Origin: Gemmatimonadota bacterium | GTDB taxonomy: Bacteria > Latescibacterota > UBA2968 > GCA-2709665 | Length of the DNA stretch: 64,000 nucleotides | NCBI GenBank assembly: GCA_028877215.1 | Contig: JAPPFJ010000012.1 | Coordinates: 62,001-126,000, forward strand | Direction: 5' to 3' | In this document: positions 9,064 through 17,539 of the stretch, piece after piece | Numbering within the stretch: the first letter of the stretch is position 1 | How the letters are laid out: each line of letters starts with the position of its first letter | The notes under the pieces: model-generated | What the model was told of the DNA's origin: nothing | Database searches by the model: none | Seen by the model: only the letters and a program-made list of their open reading frames with translations | Position numbers and translations under genes: made by a program

Positions 9064-10806
9064 ATGCCTTCGGAAGAAACCCGTGCAAACGAAACCATCC
9101 GGTATGAGCCGGACGAAAGGCCCCCGCACACCGTCGCCGCCGCCGTGGGCTTTCAGGCCGCGGTTGTGGTCCTGGCGCCCGTGGTACTCAGCGCCGTGAT
9201 TATTGGCCGGGCGGCCAATCAACCTGACAGCTATCTGAACTGGATCGCCTTCGCGGCGCTGGTGGTCAGCGGCGTGAGTACGGTCCTGCAGGCCGCGAGA
9301 GTGGGGCGGATCGGGGCGGGACATGTGCTCATCATGGGCACGTCCGGCGCCTTCATCGCGGTGTGCATTACGGCGCTGGTGAAGGGCGGGCCCGCGTTAA
9401 TGGCGAGTCTGATCGTGGTGTCCTCGCTGTTTCAGTTCGCCCTGGCCTCACGTCTTTCACTCCTGCGCCGGATCATTACCCCGGTTGTCGCCGGAACCGT
9501 GATCATGCTGATCGCTGTCACGGTGATGCCGGTGGTTTTCGGCCTGTTGACGGACGTGCCCGAGGGGACGCCGGCGGCAGGGCCGCCGGCCGCGGCGGGT
9601 GCGGCATTCGTTACCCTCGTCGTGCTGGCGGTGCGGGCCCCCCCATCCCTGCGGCTGTGGGCGCCGCTGATCGGAATCGCCGTTGGATGCGCGGTTGCCG
9701 CCCCGTTCGGACTGTACGATGTGCGTCCGGTCTTCGACGCGCCATGGATCGGTTTTCCGAATTACGCATGGCCGGGGCTGGATCTCTCGTTGAGCGCGGA
9801 GTTCTGGGCGCTGCTTCCGGCATTTGTGGTGGTCACCGTCGTCGGGGCGATCGAGACGGTTGGCGACGGCGTTGCCATTCAACGGGTCTCCCGGCGCCGG
9901 CCCCGTGCAACCGACTTCCGCCTGGTACAGGGCGCCCTCAACGCCGACGGGATGGGCAATCTGCTCTCCGGTCTCTTCGGGACGCCTCCCAATACGACCT
10001 ATTCCACCAGCATTTCGCTTGCCGAACTCACCGGGGTCGCGGCGCGCCGCGTCGGGATATACATCGGGGTCATATTCGCCCTGCTGGCCCTGTCCCCAAA
10101 GGTAACCGCCCTCGTGATCGCCATTCCCAATCCCGTCGCATCCGCCTATGTCACGCTGCTGATAGGCCTGTTATTCGTACAGGGCATGAAACTGATTGTG
10201 GAGGACGGCATCGATCACCGGAAGGCCACGGTGGTCGGGCTGGCGTTCTGGCTGGGCGTGGGCTTTCAGAATCAGGTGATTTTTCCTGACTTGCTGGGCG
10301 GGACGTGGGGTACGTTGCTCGGAAACGGGATGACCGCGGGCGGCCTCGCGGCAATCCTGCTGACCGCTTTCATGGAATTGACGGCCCGACGCCGGAAACG
10401 CCTCCAGGTCGAATTGTCCACCGCCTCACTTCCCGGGATCGACGAGTTCATCCGTGGGTTCGCGGCAGGTATCGGGTGGTCCGAGCCGGCAACAGGCAGG
10501 CTGTGCGCCGCGGGCGAAGAGACCCTGTCGATTCTGACAGAACAGGCCGGTGAGCCTGCGCCTGAGGGCGGGCGGCTGCTCGTCATCACCGCCAGGAAGG
10601 TGGAAGAGTCAGCGGAACTGGAGTTTCTGGCGGCTGCGGCGGGAGATAATCTGGAAGACAGGCTGGCCTATCTGAGTGAACAGCCCGAGATCCTGGACGA
10701 GCACGAAATATCGTTCCGGCTTTTACGCCATTACGCGTCGTCGGTGCGCCACCAGAAATATCACGATCTGGACATCGTTACCGTCCGGGTGGACGGCGCG
10801 TCGTAA
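9064..10806 (+). CDS. NCS2 (xanthine/uracil) permease fused to an RsbW/HATPase-like C-terminal domain
   Basis: 580 residues. About residues 20-440 form the multi-helix NCS2/NAT core, which imports purines, pyrimidines or related compounds by ion symport. Markers include VGAIETVGDG, which matches the helix 8 Glu region, and GLFGTPPNTTYS, the NAT-signature region. Residues about 455-575 are extra for the family. LPGIDEFIRG, GEETLSILTE and FRLLRHYASSV have the spacing of an RsbW-type anti-sigma HATPase domain. The N-box Asn position appears to be Ser, and no DxGxG box is visible, so ATP binding is probably lost. The neighbour SulP protein has a STAS domain, the usual partner fold of RsbW-like domains. 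Confidence 0.8.
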   Translation: MPSEETRANETIRYEPDERPPHTVAAAVGFQAAVVVLAPVVLSAVIIGRAANQPDSYLNWIAFAALVVSGVSTVLQAARVGRIGAGHVLIMGTSGAFIAVCITALVKGGPALMASLIVVSSLFQFALASRLSLLRRIITPVVAGTVIMLIAVTVMPVVFGLLTDVPEGTPAAGPPAAAGAAFVTLVVLAVRAPPSLRLWAPLIGIAVGCAVAAPFGLYDVRPVFDAPWIGFPNYAWPGLDLSLSAEFWALLPAFVVVTVVGAIETVGDGVAIQRVSRRRPRATDFRLVQGALNADGMGNLLSGLFGTPPNTTYSTSISLAELTGVAARRVGIYIGVIFALLALSPKVTALVIAIPNPVASAYVTLLIGLLFVQGMKLIVEDGIDHRKATVVGLAFWLGVGFQNQVIFPDLLGGTWGTLLGNGMTAGGLAAILLTAFMELTARRRKRLQVELSTASLPGIDEFIRGFAAGIGWSEPATGRLCAAGEETLSILTEQAGEPAPEGGRLLVITARKVEESAELEFLAAAAGDNLEDRLAYLSEQPEILDEHEISFRLLRHYASSVRHQKYHDLDIVTVRVDGAS

Positions 10807-10842
10807 GAACGGCGAACAGGGCTGCCGGACCGGGGGGGGCTG

Positions 10843-11499
10843 CTAATACGGCCGCATCTGAACCGCGAGGGCGAGCGAGAGTTCGATTTCCGTGATCGCC
10901 CGAAACGTCGCCTGGCCGATCAGATCGAGCTTTCTCACCTGGTTGATGCGGGGGGCCACGCGCGCCAGTTCTCTGGCAGACAGAATCTGGCTGAAGAGAT
11001 TGCAGGCGTGCGCAAGGCTGATGATCACCACGTCGCGAGGGTCGGGGATCTCGTCGCTGAACAGGATCTCCATAATCCTGAGCTTGACTTCCCGCTCGGC
11101 CTGGTCGTCCACGGCGGGGTAACGCCGTGACCGGAAGACCCACAGAAACCGGTCGTCCCGACGTTCGAGGATGCCCTTTTCTACCAGCCGGTCAAGAGAC
11201 GCCTCCCGAATGCCGGCGGCGCTGCGTATGGCGGTGCGTTCCACCCAGAAGCGCGCATCGTGGGTCTCGTCAGCATGCGAAATATCGGCAAGCGTCGGAT
11301 CGAGAAGGCTGTCCTGAACCGGGGTCGAATCCACCAGGACCAGCCGGTCCGGATCGGTGTCTATGCGGTTCTCCATCGCCAGATCCATCAGCACCCCGCC
11401 GGCCAGCGCATAGCGCAGGGACTGATCCGGTACGCGTGCGAATCTCCCGTTTTCGTCGTCGAGTATGAGGAGCAGGAGTTCTTCGGGGAATCTCAGCAT
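10843..11499 (-). CDS. GPP34 (GOLPH3/Vps74)-family protein
   Basis: 218 residues. The opening LPEELLLLILDDENGR-like stretch (here FPEELLLLILDD), ALAGGVLMDLA, and the later helical blocks (RLVEKGILERRDDR, ACNLFSQIL) are characteristic of the GPP34 family. In eukaryotes the family binds PI4P and retains glycosyltransferases in the Golgi. Bacterial members are soluble and of unknown role; membrane or phospholipid binding is possible. Start: ATG with AAGGA upstream. It has its own strong promoter (11541-11568) and is opposed to its neighbours, so it is an independent transcription unit between two transporters. Confidence 0.85.
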   Translation of the reverse strand: MLRFPEELLLLILDDENGRFARVPDQSLRYALAGGVLMDLAMENRIDTDPDRLVLVDSTPVQDSLLDPTLADISHADETHDARFWVERTAIRSAAGIREASLDRLVEKGILERRDDRFLWVFRSRRYPAVDDQAEREVKLRIMEILFSDEIPDPRDVVIISLAHACNLFSQILSARELARVAPRINQVRKLDLIGQATFRAITEIELSLALAVQMRPY

Positions 11500-11540
11500 C
11501 GTCCATTCCTTTCCTGATTGGAAGTAGATATTTCATATAA

Positions 11541-11568
11541 ATGATAAGGTATGTGGGGGTAATGTCAA
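11541..11568 (-). promoter_or_regulatory. Promoter of the GPP34 gene
   Basis: Read on the minus strand: TTGACA (11563-11568), a 16-base spacer and TATCAT (11541-11546). It lies about 40 bases upstream of the GPP34 start codon in an AT-rich patch. Confidence 0.7.
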
Positions 11569-11673
11569 GCCTGTCGCCCGGTTTGCAGTGACTGGTCCAT
11601 CGAATGGGCGCGCGCGTTCCCCGCCACCCATCCGGTCCGGCTGAACATCAAGAAGCCTCGCCAGGGATATTAT

Positions 11674-13299
11674 ATGACGAAAATCGATTACCAAACGCTC
11701 CGGGGGGACATTTCAGGCGGTGTCACGGCAACCTTCGTGGCACTGCCTGTCGCGTTGGCGCTGGGGGTCGCGTCCGGCATGGGCGCGGCGGCCGGCATGT
11801 ACGGCGCGATCGCGGTCGGCTTCTTCGCGGCGGTATTCGGCGGTACTCGGACCCGGATTTCGGGTCCTACGGCGCCGATGACCGTCGCTTTCGTGGTCAT
11901 TGTCTCAATCTACACGTCCAACCTCACCGAAGCGCTGACTGTGGTGGTCATGGCCGGGTTGCTGCAGGTGTTGCTTGGCCTTTCGAGGATCGGCCGATTC
12001 GTGGCCTATACGCCGCGTGTGGTAATCTCGGCATTTATGTCCGGCATCGGTATCATCATCATGGTGATTCACATCCTTCCGGTCCTCGGCTCGGCCCTGG
12101 CGCCGGGCGGTGTGATCGGCACGACCCGCGCGGTGTGTGAAGCGGTTGAGAACGTGAACTACAACGCGGTGGCCATCGCCGTCGTCGCTCTCGTTGTGGG
12201 TGTGGTCTGGCCCCGAAGGCTGGCCAGATACCTCCCCGGCCCACTGCTTTCACTGGTCGCGGGGACGATGCTCGGCGTGTTCTGGCTGACGAACGTGCCG
12301 GTCATCGGCCGGATACCGAACGGATTGCCGGATCTGCGATTGACGGTGCCCTCCGTCAGCTTTTTGGTGCATGCGCTGGTGCCCGCGCTCATTCTCGCCC
12401 TGCTGGGTTCCGTGGACAGCCTCCAGACCTCTCTGGTTGCCGACTCGTACAAGGGTACGAGGCATAATCCGAGCCGGGAACTGGTGGGGCAGGGCGTCGG
12501 CAATATGGTCTCGGGACTGTTCGGCGGTCTCCCTGGCGCGGGGTCGAGAACGGGAACCGTAACCAATATTCGCGCCGGAGGAGAAACGCCAGTATCGGGC
12601 GCACTGTATGCGATACTGATGCTCGGTCTCCTGCTGGGCCTCGGCCGGTACGTGGTGCCGATTCCACATGCGGTTCTCGCCGGAATCCTGATGAAAGTCG
12701 GATGGGATATCGTAGACTGGCGTCTTCTCGCGCGGGTCCACCGCCTGCGACGCGAACACCTTCTGGTGATGCTGATTACTCTGGGCCTCACGGTCTTTGT
12801 CGACCTGGTGACCGCCGTAGCGATCGGCCTTATCGTTGCGGGCATGGTACACGCGCGGCAACTGGAGCGCCTGGCGCTGGACAGTGTGGTCTCCGTGCCC
12901 CTGCTGGACCGGACGTTCTTTTCCGGGGAGGAGGACATTGACGTGGCCGCCTTCAGTCCGGACTCAGCTCGTGTGGGACAGGTTGAACTCGGAGGAAGCC
13001 TCACCGTCGCATCCTCCCACAAGCTGGCGAGCGTGATCGGCGCGGAAATCAAGGACCACGAGGTGGTTATCCTCGACTTCTCCGGGGCCACGTATCTGGA
13101 CGACACCGCAGCCAGGGTCATCGGGCAGCTCATGGACATCGCCAGGAGCGAGAAGGCCGAGTGCATTGTGATGGGACTGTCCGGCCTGGTTCCGAGAACC
13201 CTGAACGCGCTCGGTATCCTCAAGCATGTACCGAGGCATCGCATTGTCGACACGATGGACGAGGCGCGACAGGCGGCGAGAGGTGTCCTCGGCATATAG
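11674..13299 (+). CDS. SulP-family anion transporter with C-terminal STAS domain
   Basis: 541 residues: about 12 membrane helices, then a cytoplasmic STAS domain from about residue 430. ISGPTAPMTVAF near the N-terminus and DSLQTSLVAD in the second half are SulP markers. SulP proteins carry sulfate, bicarbonate or other anions; a carbonic anhydrase lies 3.6 kb upstream. In the STAS domain the SpoIIAA-like signature reads ILDFSGATYLDDTA. The position equivalent to the phosphorylated Ser of DSSG is Asp. It has no visible canonical RBS directly at the ATG (CCAGGGA lies 9-15 bases upstream). A terminator at 13417-13450 follows. Confidence 0.88.
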   Translation: MTKIDYQTLRGDISGGVTATFVALPVALALGVASGMGAAAGMYGAIAVGFFAAVFGGTRTRISGPTAPMTVAFVVIVSIYTSNLTEALTVVVMAGLLQVLLGLSRIGRFVAYTPRVVISAFMSGIGIIIMVIHILPVLGSALAPGGVIGTTRAVCEAVENVNYNAVAIAVVALVVGVVWPRRLARYLPGPLLSLVAGTMLGVFWLTNVPVIGRIPNGLPDLRLTVPSVSFLVHALVPALILALLGSVDSLQTSLVADSYKGTRHNPSRELVGQGVGNMVSGLFGGLPGAGSRTGTVTNIRAGGETPVSGALYAILMLGLLLGLGRYVVPIPHAVLAGILMKVGWDIVDWRLLARVHRLRREHLLVMLITLGLTVFVDLVTAVAIGLIVAGMVHARQLERLALDSVVSVPLLDRTFFSGEEDIDVAAFSPDSARVGQVELGGSLTVASSHKLASVIGAEIKDHEVVILDFSGATYLDDTAARVIGQLMDIARSEKAECIVMGLSGLVPRTLNALGILKHVPRHRIVDTMDEARQAARGVLGI

Positions 13300-13416
13300 C
13301 CGACCGTCCGCGGTTTCCGGGCGCCTGCCGAGAAACCGGGGAGGAAATACCTGACAGGAAGGGCGTTCGAGGCGTGACCGATTAACGATACATTGTAACT
13401 GTTCTAACGTTGACCG

Positions 13417-13450
13417 CTCGAATTCCGGCGAAATGATTCGGGTTTTTTTT
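13417..13450 (+). terminator. Rho-independent terminator after the SulP gene
   Basis: CTCGAAT (13417-13423) pairs with ATTCGGG (13436-13442), with one G-T pair, over a 12-base loop, followed at once by eight T (13443-13450). It separates the SulP gene from the lipoprotein array. Confidence 0.75.
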
Positions 13451-13469
13451 GAGAAATCCAGACATGCCC

Positions 13470-13497
13470 TTGTGAACATGGAAATTGCACTTATATT
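13470..13497 (+). promoter_or_regulatory. Candidate promoter of the lipoprotein array
   Basis: TTGTGA (13470-13475), 16 bases, TATATT (13492-13497). The -35 is weak and the -10 good. It lies in an AT-rich stretch after the terminator and leaves a leader of about 180 bases before the ATG at 13687. An additional small frame (from 13531) reads into the gene through this leader. Confidence 0.35.
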
Positions 13498-13686
13498 CAA
13501 TATTACGGTTAAATCTCACAACCCGTTCGAATGCTGAAGCGGGGCGTTCGTCGTCCGGTTCATTCGCTGCTTCAATACATAATGGCGAAGGCGTCAGGGG
13601 CCGGTTTCAGTGGGCGTTATTTGAGTACACTGCTTGTGGCGTTCGGGCTCCTTTCGCTGGTAACCCGCAGCATTGGAGGGATCGTC

Positions 13687-15204
13687 ATGTTCAGCGGTAT
13701 GCGCATTTTGTCTGTATTCGCAGTGGTAGCGAGTCTCACGTGGGGTTGCGGCAGTGAACGCCTGACAACGTCGCAGGTACCCGAGTCCGGGGAACAGTAC
13801 GGACAATCCGCCGGCAAGCATGCTTTCAACGGCATGACGCGGGCCGTAGTGGTGGCCAGCGTGACGGACGGCGAGATGCCTGCCAGTGGCGTCAAGGTAG
13901 AATTCACGCGTTCGGTTTCGGGCCGCGCTGCCAGTTTCGACTGGTCGGGATCGACCAATGCACGCGGCCAGGCCCATGTGCATATCGCGGGCGCCGGGGT
14001 AACCGGATATTATCGGGCGCGGGCGATGCGGGACGGGAGCGAGATCGGTTCGTGGTCCAGCATACCGGTCAACAGCGGGTATCAGTCGTCGGTTGAACTG
14101 CGGATAGGCGAAAAAGCAAACACTGCCGGTTCGATCGCGCTGACGCCCGGCGGACTTCCCGCAAAAATCGCGATCGGCGTGGCCATGCCGCTTACGGGTC
14201 CTCAGGACGTGTACGGCCTGCCGGCGTTAGAAGGCTTCGAGTTGGCTCAGGCAGAAATCAACAATTCTTCGATACTCAGCGGCGCAAGTATTGAATTTAT
14301 CGTAGAGGATACAGAGGGCACGATAGACGCCGCCACTGCAGCGTTCAACAAACTCATCAACGAAGACGGCGTAGACGTCATCCTGGGCCCCGGTATCTCG
14401 ACCGTGGGAAAGGAAGTGTTCCCGATCGCCCAACAGAACGAGGTCCTTGCATTCAGTTCGACCTCGACCGCCGTCGGCCTGAGCGCGATCGGCGATTATA
14501 TCTTTCGCTCCGGTCTCAACGTAGGTACGCTGGTCCCGGGCGCTGTCAAGGACTTGCAGGAGAAACTTGGGTTTAGCAGGGTCGTGACAATGGTTGACGA
14601 CGCCGACGTCTATTCCCGTAGCCTGGATGAGGCGGTAAGCAATTCCCTGGGGGAAGGCGAGGTGGAGATTTTAAGCAGGGAGACATTCGCAACGGGAGAC
14701 ACTTCGTTCACGGACCAGTTGAACAACATCAAGGAGTTGAATCCGCACGCCCTCTTTGTTTCGTGTCTGGCGGCGGAAATGATCCAGATTATGATTGAAG
14801 CGCGAGAAATCGGGATTTCCTCGGACATTCCCATAATTATTCCCGAAATGACGATGGATGAAGTGGCCGCCGCCGGAGACGCCGCGGAACGAGTGATCAG
14901 CATTACGAGTTGGGCAACCAACGCTGCCACGCCGGGGAATCAGACCTTCATTGAAAGTTATATTACAGAAAACGACAGCGAGCCGGGACCGTGGGCCGCG
15001 CTCTCGTACGCTTCGCTGTACATTCTCGCGGATGCTATCGCGGACGCCGGATCGACGAACGCGAGCGCAATTAAGGATGCGATGGCCGCTACCCGGGACG
15101 TCGACACGATTCTGGGACGGTTCTCGTTCAACGCCGACGGCGACGCGGTCTACGATCCCATCGTGCTTGTTGTTCGGGAAGGCGCATTCGAGTTGTTCGA
15201 GTAA
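13687..15204 (+). CDS. Array lipoprotein 1: Big_1-like domain plus periplasmic-binding domain
   Basis: About 505 residues. The frame is open from 13531, but GGAGGG six bases before the ATG at 13687 and alignment with the four paralogues fix this start. The signal MFSGMRILSVFAVVASLTWGC ends in a lipobox-like Cys, so it is an envelope lipoprotein. Residues about 45-140 form a beta domain (SGVKVEFTRSVSGRAA, then SGSTNARGQAHV, GYYRARAM, SWSSIPVN) resembling Big_1/Ig-like folds. From about residue 160 (KIAIGVAMPLTGP) a type 1 periplasmic-binding domain of the LivJ group runs to the end. There is no transporter nearby. It ends YDPIVLVVREGAFELFE. Confidence 0.82.
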   Translation: MFSGMRILSVFAVVASLTWGCGSERLTTSQVPESGEQYGQSAGKHAFNGMTRAVVVASVTDGEMPASGVKVEFTRSVSGRAASFDWSGSTNARGQAHVHIAGAGVTGYYRARAMRDGSEIGSWSSIPVNSGYQSSVELRIGEKANTAGSIALTPGGLPAKIAIGVAMPLTGPQDVYGLPALEGFELAQAEINNSSILSGASIEFIVEDTEGTIDAATAAFNKLINEDGVDVILGPGISTVGKEVFPIAQQNEVLAFSSTSTAVGLSAIGDYIFRSGLNVGTLVPGAVKDLQEKLGFSRVVTMVDDADVYSRSLDEAVSNSLGEGEVEILSRETFATGDTSFTDQLNNIKELNPHALFVSCLAAEMIQIMIEAREIGISSDIPIIIPEMTMDEVAAAGDAAERVISITSWATNAATPGNQTFIESYITENDSEPGPWAALSYASLYILADAIADAGSTNASAIKDAMAATRDVDTILGRFSFNADGDAVYDPIVLVVREGAFELFE

Positions 15205-15286
15205 GTTCTCGCCTTGCGGTTTCCTGAAATCCTGAGCCCGGTGGTTGTCTTTTTCGGTATTCAATGGGCAGGATCGTGAAGGTTTA

Positions 15287-15585
15287 GACGCCTTCTACGG
15301 CGGAACCCAACCAATCCGTTTTGGGCCCACTCGTACGACGCCACAGCGCTGCTTCTGAGCGCCATCAACTCTGTAGCGGTGGCCGATGGGGGAAAATTAC
15401 ACATAGACCGCGTCGCGCTGCGCGCGGAGGTGGGGGCCACGGCCGGCTTTCCGGGTCTCATCGGCGAACTCACCTGTGACGCGTTCGGAGACTGTGGCAC
15501 CGGGCGTGTGAACATCTATCACCACACGGACACGAGCATCGTAGACCCGGCGCAGTAGCCTGGGGTCTATCGTTTCGTGCCCTGA
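15287..15585 (+). pseudogene. Decayed 3' end of a type-B array lipoprotein
   Basis: Translated in two frames, this segment matches the C-terminus of the intact gene at 19392-21002. DAFYGG is followed, after a frame change near 15310, by WAHSYDATALLLSA, then GKLHIDR, CDAFGDCGTGRVNIYHH and TDTSIVDPAQ. An in-frame TAG follows, and then PGVYRFVP and a final TGA. The intact gene has WAHSYDATTLLLSA, CDEFGDCGTGRINIYHH and VVYRFVP at the same places. Everything upstream of this stretch is missing. It is therefore a deletion remnant with at least one frameshift and one stop, showing that the array once held another type-B member between copies 1 and 2. Confidence 0.85.
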
Positions 15586-15766
15586 TGCGCCAGCCGGCGG
15601 TCGGGAGTAGGAACTGTATTCCGGGTTCGAACTCATTCAATGCAAATCTGAACGTTGTTTAAGAAACGAAAAACATCGATTTCCTGCGACGGTCTACTCC
15701 GGTTTTCCGGGCGAGTGTACGGTTCACCGGTCGGGATTTTCCGCAACGTCCGGTTGGGACTACCTG

Positions 15767-15799
15767 AAATGACAGGCAGTGGAGGCTGCCTGTCATTTT
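15767..15799. terminator. Perfect 13-bp hairpin, probable terminator
   Basis: AAATGACAGGCAG (15767-15779) and CTGCCTGTCATTT (15786-15798) pair perfectly over a six-base loop, ending in TTTT. With A and T runs on both sides it could work in either direction. It separates the remnant from array copy 2. The rest of 15586-15953 shows no gene. Confidence 0.7.
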
Positions 15800-15953
15800 G
15801 CGCTTTCACGGACGGAGAGCGAATGCGCTTCAACAGGCCGTTGTGACAAACTCCATGCCGGCATCACAAGTAGTGTAATCAACGCCGCGAGTCGGGATGA
15901 AGCGGCGGAATATTGGTGAGGTATTATTGGGACAGAACACAAGGAGGTTCGGT

Positions 15954-17477
15954 TTGTTCAACAATCTCCGAGGCGCGCTGGCATTTACACTTATTGCTGG
16001 CGTGACCTGGAGCTGCGGCGGCGACCGGCTGACAACGTCGCAGCTTCCGGAAGCAGAGGACGACGTTGGGCGCGGGGCGAGCAAACTCGCTGCAGACGGA
16101 AGCCTGGCTCAGGCCTCGGTTATCGTTCGCGTTCGCCAGGGCCAGGCGTCGCTGAGCGGGGTCACGGTTGAGTTCGCTCGATCCGTCTCCGGACGGGCGG
16201 CGGATTTTGCGTGGTCCGGAGAGACGGATGCGCGTGGGCGCGCACGCGTCGAGATTGCGGGAAACCGGGTGAGCGGTTATTATAGGGCGCGGGCCATGCA
16301 TGGTGGGACCGCACTGGGTTCCTGGTCCAGCATTCCCGTCAACGCGGGATACGAATCCACGGTTGAATTGCCGATCGGTGAAAAGCCCCGTGTGACCGGT
16401 TCATTAAGATTGACGCCGGGAGGCCTTCCCGAGCAGATTCTGATCGGACTGGTGCTGCCCTGGGAAGAAACGCAGCGTCCCTTCAGTCAGCCGATTATGA
16501 ATGGCTTTGAACTTGCCCGCGCGGAGATCAACGGTTCATCCCGGCTGGGCGGAGCGTCCATCTCTTTTGTTGTCGGGAACTCCCGGGGCACCGCGGAAGG
16601 CGCGGTTGAAGCGTTCGACAATCTGATTCATCACGACGGAGTACCGGTGATTCTCGGTCCGGCGCTTTCCACCGGGGCCGTCGCGGCTTTCCCCGTCGCG
16701 CAGCAAAACCAGGTGGTCGCCTTCAGTTCAACGTCGGTCGTCCCCGGCCTGAGCGCTATCGGCAACTACATTTTCCGCGCCGGCCTCAGTCTGGGCGTAC
16801 TCGTTCCCGGCGGCGTCGAATTGACGAAGGATAAACTGAGCTATCGCCAGGTGGCGACAATGGTGGATGAGAGCGATTTCTTTGCACGGGCCAGTGACGA
16901 GGCACTGAATAGCGCGTTGACCGGTGCGGACGTCGAGATTCTGGCCAGGGAGACGTTTGAAACAGGCGATTCCACATTCGTCGAACAGTTGACCCGCATC
17001 CAGGCGCTGAACCCGGACGCCGTATTTGTTTCGGGGATATCGCCGGCGGACAGGGTACGGATCCTGGTTGAGGGACGACAGCTCGGCATACCCTTCAATG
17101 TGCCGTTTGTCGTTCCGGAACTGACCGTCGACGAAGTGCAGGCCGCTGGTAAAGCCGCGGAGGGCGCGATCACCTTTACAGGCTGGGTCCGGACGGCAAC
17201 GACGCCTGGAAACCAGGAGTTCGTCGAGAACTACACGGCGGAATTCGGGTCCGATCCCAACCACTGGGCCGCGCAATCCTTTGCCGCTTTACATATATTG
17301 TCTGAAGCGTTCGCAAACGCCAATTCGACCGATGTGAACGCGATTCGAAACGAATTGGCCGACATCAGAGATCTGGACACGATTCTGGGACAATTCTCGT
17401 TCAACGCCGACGGTGACGCGGTATACGATCCCGTTGTGCTGATCGCGCGGGGTGGTAAATTCGAGATTTTCGAGTGA
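15954..17477 (+). CDS. Array lipoprotein 2: Big_1-like domain plus periplasmic-binding domain
   Basis: About 507 residues. An ATG at 15897 is in frame, but AGGAGG six bases before the TTG at 15954 and the paralogue alignment favour TTG. This gives a signal ending AGVTWSC with the lipid-accepting Cys at the same place as its sisters. The Big_1-like domain shows SGVTVEFARSVSGRAA and GYYRARAM. The binding domain starts near QILIGLVLPWEETQ and keeps the QNQVVAFSSTS, GLSAIGNYIFRAG and DAVFVSGISP segments shared with copies 1, 3 and 5. It ends YDPVVLIARGGKFEIFE. The following array gene starts 63 bases later, so co-transcription is likely. Confidence 0.82.
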   Translation: MFNNLRGALAFTLIAGVTWSCGGDRLTTSQLPEAEDDVGRGASKLAADGSLAQASVIVRVRQGQASLSGVTVEFARSVSGRAADFAWSGETDARGRARVEIAGNRVSGYYRARAMHGGTALGSWSSIPVNAGYESTVELPIGEKPRVTGSLRLTPGGLPEQILIGLVLPWEETQRPFSQPIMNGFELARAEINGSSRLGGASISFVVGNSRGTAEGAVEAFDNLIHHDGVPVILGPALSTGAVAAFPVAQQNQVVAFSSTSVVPGLSAIGNYIFRAGLSLGVLVPGGVELTKDKLSYRQVATMVDESDFFARASDEALNSALTGADVEILARETFETGDSTFVEQLTRIQALNPDAVFVSGISPADRVRILVEGRQLGIPFNVPFVVPELTVDEVQAAGKAAEGAITFTGWVRTATTPGNQEFVENYTAEFGSDPNHWAAQSFAALHILSEAFANANSTDVNAIRNELADIRDLDTILGQFSFNADGDAVYDPVVLIARGGKFEIFE

Positions 17478-17539
17478 ACGCACGATTCGTATTTTTCGGG
17501 TTCGTTTCGCAGGTAGATTCCAAGACGGTGGGGTTTGCA

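Noticed and set aside
12159..13295. 378-codon minus-strand frame
   Set aside because: Antisense to the SulP-STAS gene; Arg/Ser/Thr-rich low-complexity translation without domains.
13531..13686. N-terminal extension of array lipoprotein 1
   Set aside because: The ATG at 13687 has a good RBS and gives a signal peptide aligned with the four paralogues; the extension has no RBS.
15621..15645. GGGTTCGAACTC, resembling a tRNA T-loop
   Set aside because: No acceptor, D or anticodon stem can be built around it.
15840..15880. CRP-like site (TTGTGA ... TCACAA)
   Set aside because: The half-sites are about 18 bases apart, not the six of a CRP site; no matching promoter is positioned there.
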